Source: Saprospiraceae bacterium
Lineage (GTDB): Bacteria; Bacteroidota; Bacteroidia; Chitinophagales; Saprospiraceae
Assembly (NCBI GenBank): GCA_016787575.1
Contig: JAEUUO010000020.1
Location: 124,001 to 188,000, forward strand
Direction: 5' to 3'
DNA: 64,000 nucleotides
The position numbers were made by a program, and so were the translations under genes. The notes beneath the pieces are model-generated. The model was given only the letters and a program-made list of their open reading frames with translations. It had not been told where the DNA came from and did no database searches. The first letter of the stretch is position 1, and each line of letters opens with the position of its first letter. This document shows positions 1 to 9,730 of this stretch, piece by piece.

Positions 1-2
1 TT

Positions 3-851
3 TTAAATAGCAAACAGCTAGGATATTGCAAGCCATGTATACATAATGCATTGGGAGTGACCTATGCGCGCTCTGGTAATTTTATCGAGGCTGAAAAACA
101 TTATTCCACAGCGTTTCAATTAGATACAACCATAGATGCATTGGTTGTAAATCTTACATCACTTTACCTTCAGCTGAACAGACTTCCCGAATCAGAAGAC
201 ATGGCAAAAAAATGGATTAGCAGATTTCCTAAGGATTCAAGAGCCTATAATGTACTTGCTGTTATCAATCTAAATATGAATCGATTACAAGTTGCAGATT
301 CGCTATGCCGGGTCTCCTTACAACTTGATTCTCTGGATCAACGTGCTTACTCGGTATTAAGCGAAGTGTATTTAAAAAGCCAACGCATTCAGGATGCTGA
401 AACCATTTTATTAACCGGTATTCTCAAGAATCCGAAAGCAATTGATTTAATGATTGCTTTGGGTAAAATATACACATTTACGCAGCGAATTGACGAAGCT
501 ACAGCGCAGTTCAACAGAGCCATAGAAATAAATCCTAATAATGTTGAAACTCATTTTCAACTGGGTCTTGTCTATAATCAATTGAAACGATATGAAGAGT
601 CCGCAATGGAATTTCGAAAAGTAATTCAACTGAGTCCGGGAAACACAATGGCTTATTACAATTTAGCATGTGCACTGAGTATGCTTAATAAAACAGATGA
701 TGCATTTTCACAATTGGAACTCTCCATTCAAAAAGGATTTAATCAGTATGAGAATATTCAAAAAGATACTGACCTTGAAAATTTGAAATTGCAAAAGGAA
801 AAGTGGAATCAAGTGATGAAAAAATATTTCCCCGATCAGATCAAAGACTAA
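3..851 (+). CDS. TPR protein, C-terminal part (probable third caspase-TPR paralogue, cut by window edge)
   Basis: The reading frame is open to the left edge, so the start lies outside the window; the TTG at 51 is only an internal codon. About 282 residues remain, made of 34-residue tetratricopeptide repeats that usually bind proteins. Just after the edge comes YCKPCIHNALGVTY, which matches the linker CFPCAHNQLGVVY in the next gene and YPCWYNDYAMIF in the one after. The tail (LxxLKLQKEKWNQVMKKYFP) is also the tail of both neighbours. This suggests it is the end of a third caspase-TPR protein, but the caspase domain cannot be seen. The next gene starts 12 bases downstream, probably in the same operon. 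Confidence 0.8.
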   Translation, partial: LNSKQLGYCKPCIHNALGVTYARSGNFIEAEKHYSTAFQLDTTIDALVVNLTSLYLQLNRLPESEDMAKKWISRFPKDSRAYNVLAVINLNMNRLQVADSLCRVSLQLDSLDQRAYSVLSEVYLKSQRIQDAETILLTGILKNPKAIDLMIALGKIYTFTQRIDEATAQFNRAIEINPNNVETHFQLGLVYNQLKRYEESAMEFRKVIQLSPGNTMAYYNLACALSMLNKTDDAFSQLELSIQKGFNQYENIQKDTDLENLKLQKEKWNQVMKKYFPDQIKD

Positions 852-863
852 AATATTGGATTT

Positions 864-3797
864 ATGAAATACCTTATCCTGTTTCTGTTAGTGCCGATAA
901 GCTCTTTTTCTCAAAACAAGGGAGCATCGCCAATTGCCGGTAGCCAGGAGCCAACAGCAATCAAAAGTACCTACGCCGTCATCATCGGCATCTCCGACTA
1001 TCAGGACAAGGACATACCCGATCTGCGTTATGCCGATAAGGATGCGGAGGCATTCGCCAACTTTCTGCGATCACCAGCAGGAGGTTCTTTGGATGGCGAT
1101 CATCTACAAGTGTTGACCAATACTCGGGCCACTGCAGGTCGAATAGCAGAGGCGCTGGATGCGCTCATTGAAAAAGCCAAAAAGGACGATCAGGTCATCA
1201 TCTACTTCTCCGGTCATGGCGATGTGGAAGGCAAAAAATTGACCCAGCCAGGCTTCCTGCTTTGCTGGGATGCTCCCTCTAGGGTGTATATGGGCGGAGG
1301 AACGTATTCATTATCTTTTTTACAAGAAGTGGTATCTACACTTTCAGTGACCAATCAGGCAAAAGTTGTGGTGATCACCGATGCTTGCCATGCCGGAAAA
1401 CTGGCGGGTAGTCAAATTGGTGGTGCGCAGCTCACCACCGCTAATCTTGCCAAACAATATGCCAATGAGATAAAGATCCTGTCCTGTCAACCCAATGAAT
1501 TTTCACTGGAAGGCCCTCAATGGGGTGGCGGCCGCGGTGTTTTTAGTTATCACTTAGTAGAGGGATTATTTGGGTTTGCAGACCGCAATAGTGATGGGCA
1601 AATTACCTTAGGAGAAATAGACCGATATCTGGAAGATCATGTGACCGTAGAAGCAGCACCACAGAGTCAGGTGCCTATTTTGTTAGGCAATAAGACCGAT
1701 CGTTTAGCTACCGTAAATGCAAGTATTCTTGCAGATTTGAAGAAGAATAAGACTGCAGACATGGCGGTGTTTGCGTCCATGGACAGTCGGGGCCTGGAGG
1801 ACGATGTTTTGGCGGAACTTGATTCCGGCATCATCAAAAAATACTTTGCTTTCAAAAAAGCGGTGGCGGAAAAGCGATTCCTGCCGGATGCTTTATCCCC
1901 TAACCCACAACCCTCAGCTGACGAACTCTACGCCTCGCTCTCAGCCGAGCCTGGCCTGGCTCCGCTGCACGGTTTTATGAAAAGAAACTACGCTGCCGCC
2001 CTACAGGACGACGCCCAGCAGGTGCTGAACACATCGCTCAAATCCGGTTTGACCTCTGAAGTCCTTTCTGATGCAAAAGCAGCAATCATTTACAGAAACT
2101 ACCCCGCCTACCTCGAACGGGCCGCCGAATTGCTAGGCAGCGGGCATTACATGTACACCGCCCTGAAAGCCCGCAAGCACTATTTTGAAGGCATCATCCA
2201 AACTGCCAAACGGGATAAAAAGCAGCAATTTTTTCAGGCTTTGCACTGGCAGGCGGACATGCCGCATGCCTATGCTGTCCTTATTGAGCTGTATCCGCCG
2301 GAACAGGCGGACTCTGCCGAGTATTATGCTGGCAAAGCCATGCAAATCGCACCCGCTTGGGTGAAACCCTATATCCATTTGTCCAAATATTATCGAAATG
2401 CAAATCAGCCAGTCAAAGCGGAAGAACTTTTGAACCGGGCATTGCAGTTGGATTCCAATTCAATTTTGGTATGGTTTCACATGGCCTCATTTTTCGAGAA
2501 ACAAGAGCAGTATGCAACAGCCGAACATTGGTATCTAAAGGCCATAGCCGGTTCGGGAGACGATATTTGTTTCCCGTGCGCACACAACCAACTTGGAGTG
2601 GTATACTGGGACACCCGCCGCTATGCCGAGGCCGAACAGCAATTCAAAAAAGCCATCCAACTCGATTCAACTTCGGCCAAATTCTATGACAACCTTGGGC
2701 TTGTTTACAAAGACACCCGCCGCTATGCCGAGGCAGTGCAGTTATATAAAAAAGCAATCCAACTCGATTCGACTTATTTAAAAGCCTACGGCAACCTTGG
2801 TACTGTTTACTTGAGCACATTACATTATGCCGAGGCCGAGCAGCCATTCAAAAAAGCCATCCAACTCGATTCGACCTTTGCCAATGCCTATTACAACCTG
2901 GGGATTGTTTACGCCAATACCCGTCGCTATTCCGATGCAGAGCAGCAATACAAAAAAGCCATCCAATTCGATTCGACTTTTGCCTTTCCCTACAACGGCC
3001 TTGGGGCAATTTATTGTGATATTTTTAAGCGTTATGACGAAGCGGAGCAGTTATTCAAAAAAGCCGTCCAACTCGATTCGACTTTTGTCAATGCCTATTG
3101 CAACCTGGCACTTTTGCAATGCCTGCAAAACAAGACGGAAGCAGCCTTCGGTTACCTTGAAAAGGCTTTGAAATACCCCTTTAATTATTACGACAATTTG
3201 CAGCAGGACAGCTCCTTCGCCCTGTTGCGGGAGCAAAAAGACCGGTGGGAAGCCCTTTTGCAATACGCCATCGTGAAGGATACGACAGATGCCCAGGCAT
3301 GGAATAAGCTCGGGCAGGTATATATCAGGGCACGCAATTACGCCTCGGCGGAGGTGGCGATGCGAAAAGCCGTTGCACTCGACGCCACGTCTGCCCCTTT
3401 CCGGAGCAACCTCGGGTTTGTTTATCTCAACCTCGGTCGCTACCCCGAAGCGGAGGTAGTCTTGAAAAAAGCTATCGCTCTCGATTCGGCCTTCGCCAAC
3501 GCTCGCAAGCATCTCGGCATGGTCTGCTTCAAGACCAATCGCCCAGAAGAGGCTAAGCAAAGTTTCCTCAAAGCGATAGCACTCAACCCCAACTACGTGC
3601 CAGCCTACCTCGGCATGGCTTACCTCCTTCACTCAGAAGGGAAAACCGAGGAGGCCCTCGGCTATGTCGAACAAGCCATCTCCAAGGGAAGCACCTTCGA
3701 GCAGCTGGAAAGCGACAAAGACCTCGTCCAACTTCGAGCTACACAGGAGTGGAAAACATTGATAAATAAACACTTCCCTGAAAAATCAAATCGGTAA
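864..3797 (+). CDS. Secreted caspase-family (C14-like) protease with EF-hand loop and TPR array
   Basis: 977 residues. A signal peptide (1-17, ending SSFSQ) points to export. The caspase fold covers about 35-290, with the His/Cys dyad visible as SGHGD (His118) and TDACHAG (Cys175). Residues 240-251 (DRNSDGQITLGE) form a complete 12-position EF-hand loop, so calcium control is plausible; metacaspases are calcium-dependent, but this protein is untested. A linker follows, then TPRs from about 480 to 950, five of which are near-identical at DNA level. The chain-end module (LLREQKDRWEALL) occurs at about 790 and again at the C terminus, suggesting two TPR arrays were joined. The C-terminal half is much richer in G/C than the paralogue downstream. 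Substrate unknown. Confidence 0.88.
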   Translation: MKYLILFLLVPISSFSQNKGASPIAGSQEPTAIKSTYAVIIGISDYQDKDIPDLRYADKDAEAFANFLRSPAGGSLDGDHLQVLTNTRATAGRIAEALDALIEKAKKDDQVIIYFSGHGDVEGKKLTQPGFLLCWDAPSRVYMGGGTYSLSFLQEVVSTLSVTNQAKVVVITDACHAGKLAGSQIGGAQLTTANLAKQYANEIKILSCQPNEFSLEGPQWGGGRGVFSYHLVEGLFGFADRNSDGQITLGEIDRYLEDHVTVEAAPQSQVPILLGNKTDRLATVNASILADLKKNKTADMAVFASMDSRGLEDDVLAELDSGIIKKYFAFKKAVAEKRFLPDALSPNPQPSADELYASLSAEPGLAPLHGFMKRNYAAALQDDAQQVLNTSLKSGLTSEVLSDAKAAIIYRNYPAYLERAAELLGSGHYMYTALKARKHYFEGIIQTAKRDKKQQFFQALHWQADMPHAYAVLIELYPPEQADSAEYYAGKAMQIAPAWVKPYIHLSKYYRNANQPVKAEELLNRALQLDSNSILVWFHMASFFEKQEQYATAEHWYLKAIAGSGDDICFPCAHNQLGVVYWDTRRYAEAEQQFKKAIQLDSTSAKFYDNLGLVYKDTRRYAEAVQLYKKAIQLDSTYLKAYGNLGTVYLSTLHYAEAEQPFKKAIQLDSTFANAYYNLGIVYANTRRYSDAEQQYKKAIQFDSTFAFPYNGLGAIYCDIFKRYDEAEQLFKKAVQLDSTFVNAYCNLALLQCLQNKTEAAFGYLEKALKYPFNYYDNLQQDSSFALLREQKDRWEALLQYAIVKDTTDAQAWNKLGQVYIRARNYASAEVAMRKAVALDATSAPFRSNLGFVYLNLGRYPEAEVVLKKAIALDSAFANARKHLGMVCFKTNRPEEAKQSFLKAIALNPNYVPAYLGMAYLLHSEGKTEEALGYVEQAISKGSTFEQLESDKDLVQLRATQEWKTLINKHFPEKSNR
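2600..3110 (+). repeat. In-gene tandem repeat, about 102 bp period (TPR-coding)
   Basis: The word TCCAACTCGATTC or a one-base variant starts at 2656, 2758, 2860, 2962 and 3067, giving spacings of 102, 102, 102 and 105 bases. Each period encodes one 34-residue TPR ending in KKAIQLDST. DNA identity between units is far above what protein conservation needs, so recent unit duplication or ongoing homogenisation is likely. Confidence 0.9.
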
Positions 3798-3805
3798 AGC
3801 CCAAG

Positions 3806-6352
3806 ATGAAACATTTCCTGATTATTCATGCACTTTTCAATGTCTGTGGTTTGTGGGCCCAAACCAAAGGAGCCAGCCCGCTTGCGGGTACCCAACAGCC
3901 AATAGCCTCAAAAAATACCTACGCCGTCGTCGTCGGCATCTCCGACTACCAGGACAAGGACATTCCGGATCTGCGATTTGCCGATAAGGATGCGGAGGCC
4001 TTCGCCAATTATTTGCGTTCCGATGCAGGAGGGAAACTGGACCACGACCATTTAAAAGTGTTGATCAATTCCAATGCAACCATGGCGCAATTTGCCAACG
4101 CACTGGATTGGTTGTGGGAGTCCTGCAGGGAAGGGGATCAGGCGATCATTTATTTTTCCGGCCATGGTGATGTGGAGAAAAAAAGTTTGACGCAACCCGG
4201 ATTCTTATTGTGCTGGGATGCCCCTGCAAGAGTTTATATGGCAGGAGGGGCTTTTGCCTTGCCGATGTTGCAGGAAGTGGTTTCTACATTATCCGTTCAA
4301 AACAAAGCAAAAGTGATCGTAATTACAGATGCTTGTCGTTCCGGTACATTGGCAGGAAGCTCTGTGGGCGGGGCACAGGCCACTGCTTCAAGCCTTGCCA
4401 AACAATTTGGCAATGAAATAAAAATCATGTCTTGTCAACCGAATGAATACAGCATAGAAGGCGAACAATGGGGCGGTGGTCGTGGAGCATTTTCCTATCA
4501 TCTGCTTGATGCACTGTACGGCATGGCAGATAACAATAAAGATTTATGGATTACCTTACAGGAAGTTGGCAGATATCTGGAAGATCACGTGACCAATGAA
4601 GTTGCTCCAGTGAGCCAAGTACCAATGATTGTCGGTAATCGAAATGAGCACTTGACGAGTGTAAACGAAAAACTATTAGCATCCATTAAATCCGGCAAAA
4701 CCAATCAAATGATGTTGTCGGCTATTGAATCCAGAGGAATTGAGGAGGATGTATTGGCTAAATTAGATACAACTGCAAAAATTACCTATCAACTTTTTAA
4801 AACAGCTTTAAAGAATAAAAATTTTTTACCTGTTCCGACAAAGGCAGAGGAACCTGAACGTGCATGTGCAGAATATTATTATCAGCAATTAATCAAGGAG
4901 CCAAAATTGGAACGATTGCAGGCAACGATGAAGCGAAATTATGCAGCTGCACTTCAAGACGATGCGCAACAGGTCATGAACATTTGGTTAGCTGCTGACG
5001 TGCAGCAATTGCAGTGCATCGGCAAAAGCATCAATCTCGAACAGATTCCTCAATTATTGGATAGAGCATCTACACTCCTGGGGGATGAACATTACATGCA
5101 TCGATCTTTAGAAGCTCGAAAATTTCTTTTTCAGGGGATCAATTTATTGCATCATGTAAATCCAGATGAAGTACTTGCAAGACAATGTTTGCCTTTATTC
5201 GAAAAGTCAATGGAATTAGAGCCCCAATCTCCCCTTCCTTTACATCGAATGTGCATGCTCTATATGAATCAACTGCGCAATGCGGATTCCGCATTTATTT
5301 GTGCTGAAGCGGCACGAAATCTCGCTCCTAATTGGGTGCTCCCATATTCGGATCTTTCGGGTATTTTCTGTGCACAAAAAAAATTGGAACTTGCAAAAAA
5401 AGCATTGCTAATTGCAGAAGAAATAGATTCTGTGCACCCATATGTAATTAATCAGTGGGCATTGTTAAATAGATTGTTAGGAAAGAAAGAATTGGCGTTG
5501 ACATTGATGAATAAATACAAAGAATCAGGAGGTCCTGTTTATCCATGTTGGTACAATGATTATGCGATGATATTTTTAGAGTCCGGGAAATTCAAAGAAG
5601 CTGAAGAAGAATTTCATAAAGCGTTGGCAATGGATTCAACAAATATTTCTGTTATGAATAACCTTGGATCTTTATACAATCAAAGCCGTAGATTTGATGA
5701 GGCAGAGCAGATGTTAAAAAAAGTTCTTTCATTTGATTCTACGCAAATAGTTAGTTGGAACAATCTTGGTTCTTTATACAATCAAACCCGACGATTTACA
5801 GAAGCGGAACCAATTTTTAAAAGGACGCTGAGGCTTGATTCATCTCAATACAAAGCCTGGAACAACCTGGGGTTTTTATACATCCAAACGCAACGTTTTG
5901 CTGAAGCGGAGTCAGCATTGGTTAAATCTATTACGCTTGATTCAAGCTATACTTTTTCCTGGAACAATCTCGGAGGATTGTACATCCTTTCTCATCGGTA
6001 CGCAGACGCAAAGCCGATTTTCAATAAAGTTATTTCTCTCGATTCAATGTTTGCCAATCCACACAAACATCTTGGCATGGCTTATTTCAAAACAGGTCAA
6101 CCGGAAGAAGCCCGTAAAAGTTTTCTTAAAGCAATTTCGCTTAATTCAAATTACAGCGGGGCAATGCTTGGCATGGCCTACACGTTTGCTCCAGAAGGAA
6201 AAACAGACGAGGCCATAACCTGGCTTGAAATGGCTATAAAAAACGGAAGCACATGGGATCAACTGGAAAAAGATGAAGATCTTTCATTGTTGCGTAATTT
6301 ACCACAATGGAAAGAGTTGATGGCGAAGTATTTTCCGAACAAAGTAAAATAG
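3806..6352 (+). CDS. Secreted caspase-family protease with TPR array (paralogue)
   Basis: 848 residues. Signal peptide 1-19 (ends LWAQ). The caspase fold is very similar to the upstream gene, with His120 (FSGHGD) and Cys177 (TDACRSG). The EF-hand-like stretch at 242-253 (DNNKDLWITLQE) keeps the acidic positions but has Leu where the loop glycine should be, so calcium binding may be weakened or lost. TPRs run from about 480 to 830. The gene starts 9 bases after the upstream stop, so co-transcription is likely. It is 129 residues shorter than its neighbour because it lacks the internal second chain-end module. The first 700 bases resemble the neighbour at DNA level; the rest is AT-rich. Likely a recent duplicate; target unknown. 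Confidence 0.87.
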   Translation: MKHFLIIHALFNVCGLWAQTKGASPLAGTQQPIASKNTYAVVVGISDYQDKDIPDLRFADKDAEAFANYLRSDAGGKLDHDHLKVLINSNATMAQFANALDWLWESCREGDQAIIYFSGHGDVEKKSLTQPGFLLCWDAPARVYMAGGAFALPMLQEVVSTLSVQNKAKVIVITDACRSGTLAGSSVGGAQATASSLAKQFGNEIKIMSCQPNEYSIEGEQWGGGRGAFSYHLLDALYGMADNNKDLWITLQEVGRYLEDHVTNEVAPVSQVPMIVGNRNEHLTSVNEKLLASIKSGKTNQMMLSAIESRGIEEDVLAKLDTTAKITYQLFKTALKNKNFLPVPTKAEEPERACAEYYYQQLIKEPKLERLQATMKRNYAAALQDDAQQVMNIWLAADVQQLQCIGKSINLEQIPQLLDRASTLLGDEHYMHRSLEARKFLFQGINLLHHVNPDEVLARQCLPLFEKSMELEPQSPLPLHRMCMLYMNQLRNADSAFICAEAARNLAPNWVLPYSDLSGIFCAQKKLELAKKALLIAEEIDSVHPYVINQWALLNRLLGKKELALTLMNKYKESGGPVYPCWYNDYAMIFLESGKFKEAEEEFHKALAMDSTNISVMNNLGSLYNQSRRFDEAEQMLKKVLSFDSTQIVSWNNLGSLYNQTRRFTEAEPIFKRTLRLDSSQYKAWNNLGFLYIQTQRFAEAESALVKSITLDSSYTFSWNNLGGLYILSHRYADAKPIFNKVISLDSMFANPHKHLGMAYFKTGQPEEARKSFLKAISLNSNYSGAMLGMAYTFAPEGKTDEAITWLEMAIKNGSTWDQLEKDEDLSLLRNLPQWKELMAKYFPNKVK

Positions 6353-6799
6353 CAAAGGATCAAAAGATCACAATTTTTTAAGTAGAGAGTATTTTTATTG
6401 TATATATTAAAGATCTTTTATTTGTATTTCATTTCTTTCTGAATAAATCATTGGTCTTAAATATAAATACCCAGCATTTGTAATATTCCGTATTTAAAAA
6501 TTGTATTGAAATGAAGGTTCAGAATTATTAAATTGATTTAATTTTTAAAAACTATCTGTAAACATTGTTTGCATTCTTTTTACTTTTAATATTCTAAAAA
6601 TCAGAATAATGTAAAACCGCTTTCAGGTAATTTAAAAATTTCATTCCTGTAAATAGTTTCTATAAATTCTTAATTTAAATAATGCAATGCTAAGTTTAAC
6701 AATCTGTTTTATAAAATATATTTTAATTATTATTTGTATTTTTAAAACGTAACTGTTTATTTATTTAATTTTATAAGGCCTTTTTAAAATCACCTCTAG
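6353..6799. other. AT-rich intergenic region, no gene seen
   Basis: 447 bases of strongly AT-rich sequence between the caspase operon and a T9SS protein gene. I found no convincing open frame, hairpin, RNA gene or TAnnTTTG promoter. The promoter of the following gene probably lies here but I cannot place it. Confidence 0.5.
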
Positions 6800-8224
6800 A
6801 TGAGATTTGTTTTAGTACTCTGTTTGTTTATCTCAATTTCTAAGCTTAAGGCTCAATCACCAACCTGGAAACTTTGGGCTAGTGGATTGCCTACTGGTGT
6901 GTATCCTCGAATGGCAATCGCACCCAATCACGATATCTTTTATACACTATTGGGAGCTGGCACCAAATTGGGTTTAATCTATAAGGCAAACACTCAAGAT
7001 AAAATAGTTTCTTTTACGCCATTGCCTCAAATACCCAGACCAAGTTCGATACAAAACAATATAGTTGCACTTGGTTATAATAAATTAAGTGAACCCATAG
7101 CTGGAATTTATCGTACGGATGCATCGCAACCCTGGTTGTTTCGATTTAATACTCAAAAACTGAGCTGGGATACAGCAACATCTCAAACCATTCCTTCATT
7201 GGGAGGACATTGTATAGCTACAGCATCCAATGGAACAATTTATGTTGGTACTAGATGGGCTTATATTTATAAATCTACAGACGATGGAAAAACGTTTACT
7301 GCCATCGATGACACTAAATTAGTAAAGGAAGCGCACCCTTGTTATCTGCCAAGTTTCAATGGGTCAATCTACAATGGGGCTATTTTTTCCATCGCAGTGG
7401 ATGCAAATGGACGAGTTTATGCTGGAACTGAAACAGCAGGTGTTATCTATTCTGATGATGAAGGAATTAGCTGGCATCCTGCAGATTTAATGGCTTGCCA
7501 GACGAACGACAATACCCAAAAAGATACCAACAGCAACATGAAGGCTTTATCAATTAGTGGAAATGTGGCAGCATTGGGTTTTACCAAGGATCAAAACCTG
7601 GTCTGGTCAGGAGTTGATATGTGGTCATTGGGCTGGAAAAACAGGATGGGTTTTGCCAGTTTTAATTCGAAATCAGTTATGCAACTTAATGGTTTGCCTG
7701 ATTACTTAGTTCAAACAGGTCAGCAAATTTCAAAAATCGTTACAACAAATTCAGGACAAATGTTTTTTCATTCAGGAAATTCAAATGGAACCAACCAAAG
7801 TGATGTTGGAATTTATACATCCCGCGATGGCATCAATTGGAAATTGTTTAATGATGGCATTACTGGTCAAAACGATGGACTCTCTCAAGGATCATTGGCT
7901 GTTGATGGCAATAAAGTATTCATGGCTACTCACGATGGTATGGTATGGATCTATGAAGACAGCATCGGTATCAGTAATAACAATGAAATTTATAAAACAC
8001 CTTCCCTTTCTTTGTATCCAAATCCTGTTTCGCATATACTTCACATAACATTGAAGTCACAGAATTCAAGTCCGGAAGATTTGGTAATTTCAAATGCAAT
8101 TGGTCAAATTGTAAAAAAAATTTCCATTCAAAACAAACTTGAATTTGATATTGATATCAATGACTTGCAAGCTGGATGTTATTCAATCTCTTACCTGGGT
8201 TCATACAAATTTGTAAAAATTTAA
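6800..8224 (+). CDS. Secreted T9SS protein with BNR/sialidase-like repeats
   Basis: 474 residues with a signal peptide (1-19, ending LKAQ). The body carries Asp-box-like BNR motifs typical of beta-propellers: YKSTDDGKTF, YSDDEGISW and YTSRDGINWK. The last 70 residues form a T9SS type A sorting domain: SLYPNPVSHILHI, a central VISNAIGQIV strand, and a final CYSISYLGSYKFVKI. Proteins of this kind are exported by Sec, pass the outer membrane through T9SS, and are attached to the surface or released after tail cleavage. No glycosidase active site is evident, so the propeller may be purely adhesive or structural. Confidence 0.85.
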   Translation: MRFVLVLCLFISISKLKAQSPTWKLWASGLPTGVYPRMAIAPNHDIFYTLLGAGTKLGLIYKANTQDKIVSFTPLPQIPRPSSIQNNIVALGYNKLSEPIAGIYRTDASQPWLFRFNTQKLSWDTATSQTIPSLGGHCIATASNGTIYVGTRWAYIYKSTDDGKTFTAIDDTKLVKEAHPCYLPSFNGSIYNGAIFSIAVDANGRVYAGTETAGVIYSDDEGISWHPADLMACQTNDNTQKDTNSNMKALSISGNVAALGFTKDQNLVWSGVDMWSLGWKNRMGFASFNSKSVMQLNGLPDYLVQTGQQISKIVTTNSGQMFFHSGNSNGTNQSDVGIYTSRDGINWKLFNDGITGQNDGLSQGSLAVDGNKVFMATHDGMVWIYEDSIGISNNNEIYKTPSLSLYPNPVSHILHITLKSQNSSPEDLVISNAIGQIVKKISIQNKLEFDIDINDLQAGCYSISYLGSYKFVKI

Positions 8225-8280
8225 ATTCTGAATCCAGGTTTTCAAAATAAAATGCATGCCTTCATTTGATCTGTTTTTCT

Positions 8281-8832
8281 ATGAAACTACAAACTGAAAT
8301 TGAAATAAGACCAGCAACTAGTTCAGACGTTTCTGCAATTGGTATTATTGGGAAAACAAGTTTTATAGAATCACATGGCCACAGTGCTGCTCTTAAGGAT
8401 ATTAACAGCTATGTTGATACTGTATACAATGAAAAAACCGTAATGTCGGAGCTAAATGATTTATCCAATATTTACCATCTTTTGTTTTACCAATCTAAAC
8501 TGGCCGGATATTCAAAAATCAAATGCAACATTGCATGTGAGTGGGTTCAAAAAAAAGCAATTGCCAAACTCGATCGTTTGTATCTTTTACAAGAACATTA
8601 TGGAAAAAAACTAGGTTATCAACTTATGGATTTTAATTTGCAATTAGCTCGCAGAGAAAATCAAGAAGGAATATGGCTGTATACCTGGATTGAAAACCAT
8701 CGGGCCATTTCATTTTATCAAAAATTTGGTTTTGAAATTGTTGGCGAGGCAGATTTTAAAATTTCAGAAAATCATGTGAATCCAAATCATATCATGTTTC
8801 TGGATTTTGCAAGAAATGGGATGCATTTATAA
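8281..8832 (+). CDS. GNAT-family N-acetyltransferase
   Basis: 183 residues from the ATG at 8281; a TTG five codons upstream is possible but ATG fits the usual N terminus (EIEIRPATSSDVSAI). The GNAT fold is seen in the acyl-CoA-binding region LDRLYLLQEHYGKKLGYQLM, where the usual QxxGxG loop reads YGKKLG, and in the C-terminal WIENHRAISFYQKFGFEIVG. These enzymes transfer an acetyl group from acetyl-CoA to an amine. The substrate cannot be told from sequence. It stands alone between a T9SS gene and a convergent gene. Confidence 0.85.
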   Translation: MKLQTEIEIRPATSSDVSAIGIIGKTSFIESHGHSAALKDINSYVDTVYNEKTVMSELNDLSNIYHLLFYQSKLAGYSKIKCNIACEWVQKKAIAKLDRLYLLQEHYGKKLGYQLMDFNLQLARRENQEGIWLYTWIENHRAISFYQKFGFEIVGEADFKISENHVNPNHIMFLDFARNGMHL

Positions 8833-8914
8833 ATAAACTTATAGTGTAAAGAGTATTGGAGCTTTTAATGCGAAGGCAATAAGCATAAACATAATTTAAG
8901 ATGTTCTTAGTAAC

Positions 8915-9682
8915 TTATTTCTGATATGCTTTTTTCAACAACATCTGAATATCTTCATCCGGCTCAATTTGGTCCATTTGCTGCAAGATCCAGGGAATTC
9001 GAAATGAAACATAGGGTGATAAGGGTTTAACTTTATATCGCTTAGGGTTTGGAAGGCAGGCAGCAATTTTAGCCGCCTCTTCTCTACTTAAATACTTGGC
9101 ATCTTTATTAAAATATTTTTTGGAGGCAGCTTGAATTCCAAAAACACCTTCTCCCATTTCTGCAATATTAAGATAGGTTTCAATAATTCTCTTTTTGCTC
9201 CACAAGGTTTCGATCATTAGCGTAAAATAAACTTCCAATCCTTTTCTAACCCAGGATCGACCTTGCCATAAAAATACATTTTTAGCAACTTGCTGGCTGA
9301 TGGTTGAAGCACCGCGCATCTTTTTTGGTTTGCGCTTATTGTATTCCATTGCTTTTTCAATACTTTCCAGATCAAACCCATAATGTTCAGCAAATAGTTG
9401 GTCTTCTGCTCCCATTACTGCCAGTACTGCATTGCTGGATATATTTTTTAAACATACATAATCTCTGTTTAAACCATGTCCGCTAATCAAACTTCCAAAC
9501 TGAGTTGCTGTGATGGGGGGAAAAAATAACATCAAATAGAAGAAATATAAAAAATGCAGAGACAGAATGGCTGCAATCCAGGCCAAAATCTTATAATACC
9601 AAGTCCAAGACTTATAAGCACTATAAAACCGAAGTATTTGATTCTTAATAGAATAGAAGAAGTTCTTCGGATTGGTTTTCAT
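8915..9682 (-). CDS. mtgA: Monofunctional peptidoglycan glycosyltransferase (GT51)
   Basis: 255 residues, the normal length for MtgA. One membrane anchor (about 31-55) is followed by a GT51 domain in the periplasm. The donor-site glutamate is visible in [17 protein letters not shown] (Glu93), followed by [17 protein letters not shown] and [20 protein letters not shown], all hallmark motifs of the family. No transpeptidase domain follows, so it polymerises lipid II into glycan strands but does not cross-link. The ATG start puts the basic residues before the membrane helix as expected. Confidence 0.95.
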   Translation of the reverse strand: MKTNPKNFFYSIKNQILRFYSAYKSWTWYYKILAWIAAILSLHFLYFFYLMLFFPPITATQFGSLISGHGLNRDYVCLKNISSNAVLAVMGAEDQLFAEHYGFDLESIEKAMEYNKRKPKKMRGASTISQQVAKNVFLWQGRSWVRKGLEVYFTLMIETLWSKKRIIETYLNIAEMGEGVFGIQAASKKYFNKDAKYLSREEAAKIAACLPNPKRYKVKPLSPYVSFRIPWILQQMDQIEPDEDIQMLLKKAYQK

Positions 9683-9730
9683 AAATAATCTGTGCTCAAA
9701 TTTATATACATTTGGCAGAAAATCAATTGT

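Noticed and set aside
3051..3632. 193-codon open frame opposite the caspase-TPR gene
   Set aside because: It is the antisense shadow of the GC-richer TPR repeats and has no independent features.
864..6352. TPR-CHAT protease of a type III-E CRISPR (Craspase) system
   Set aside because: The proteins have signal peptides, the caspase domain precedes the TPRs, and no effector or CRISPR is present.
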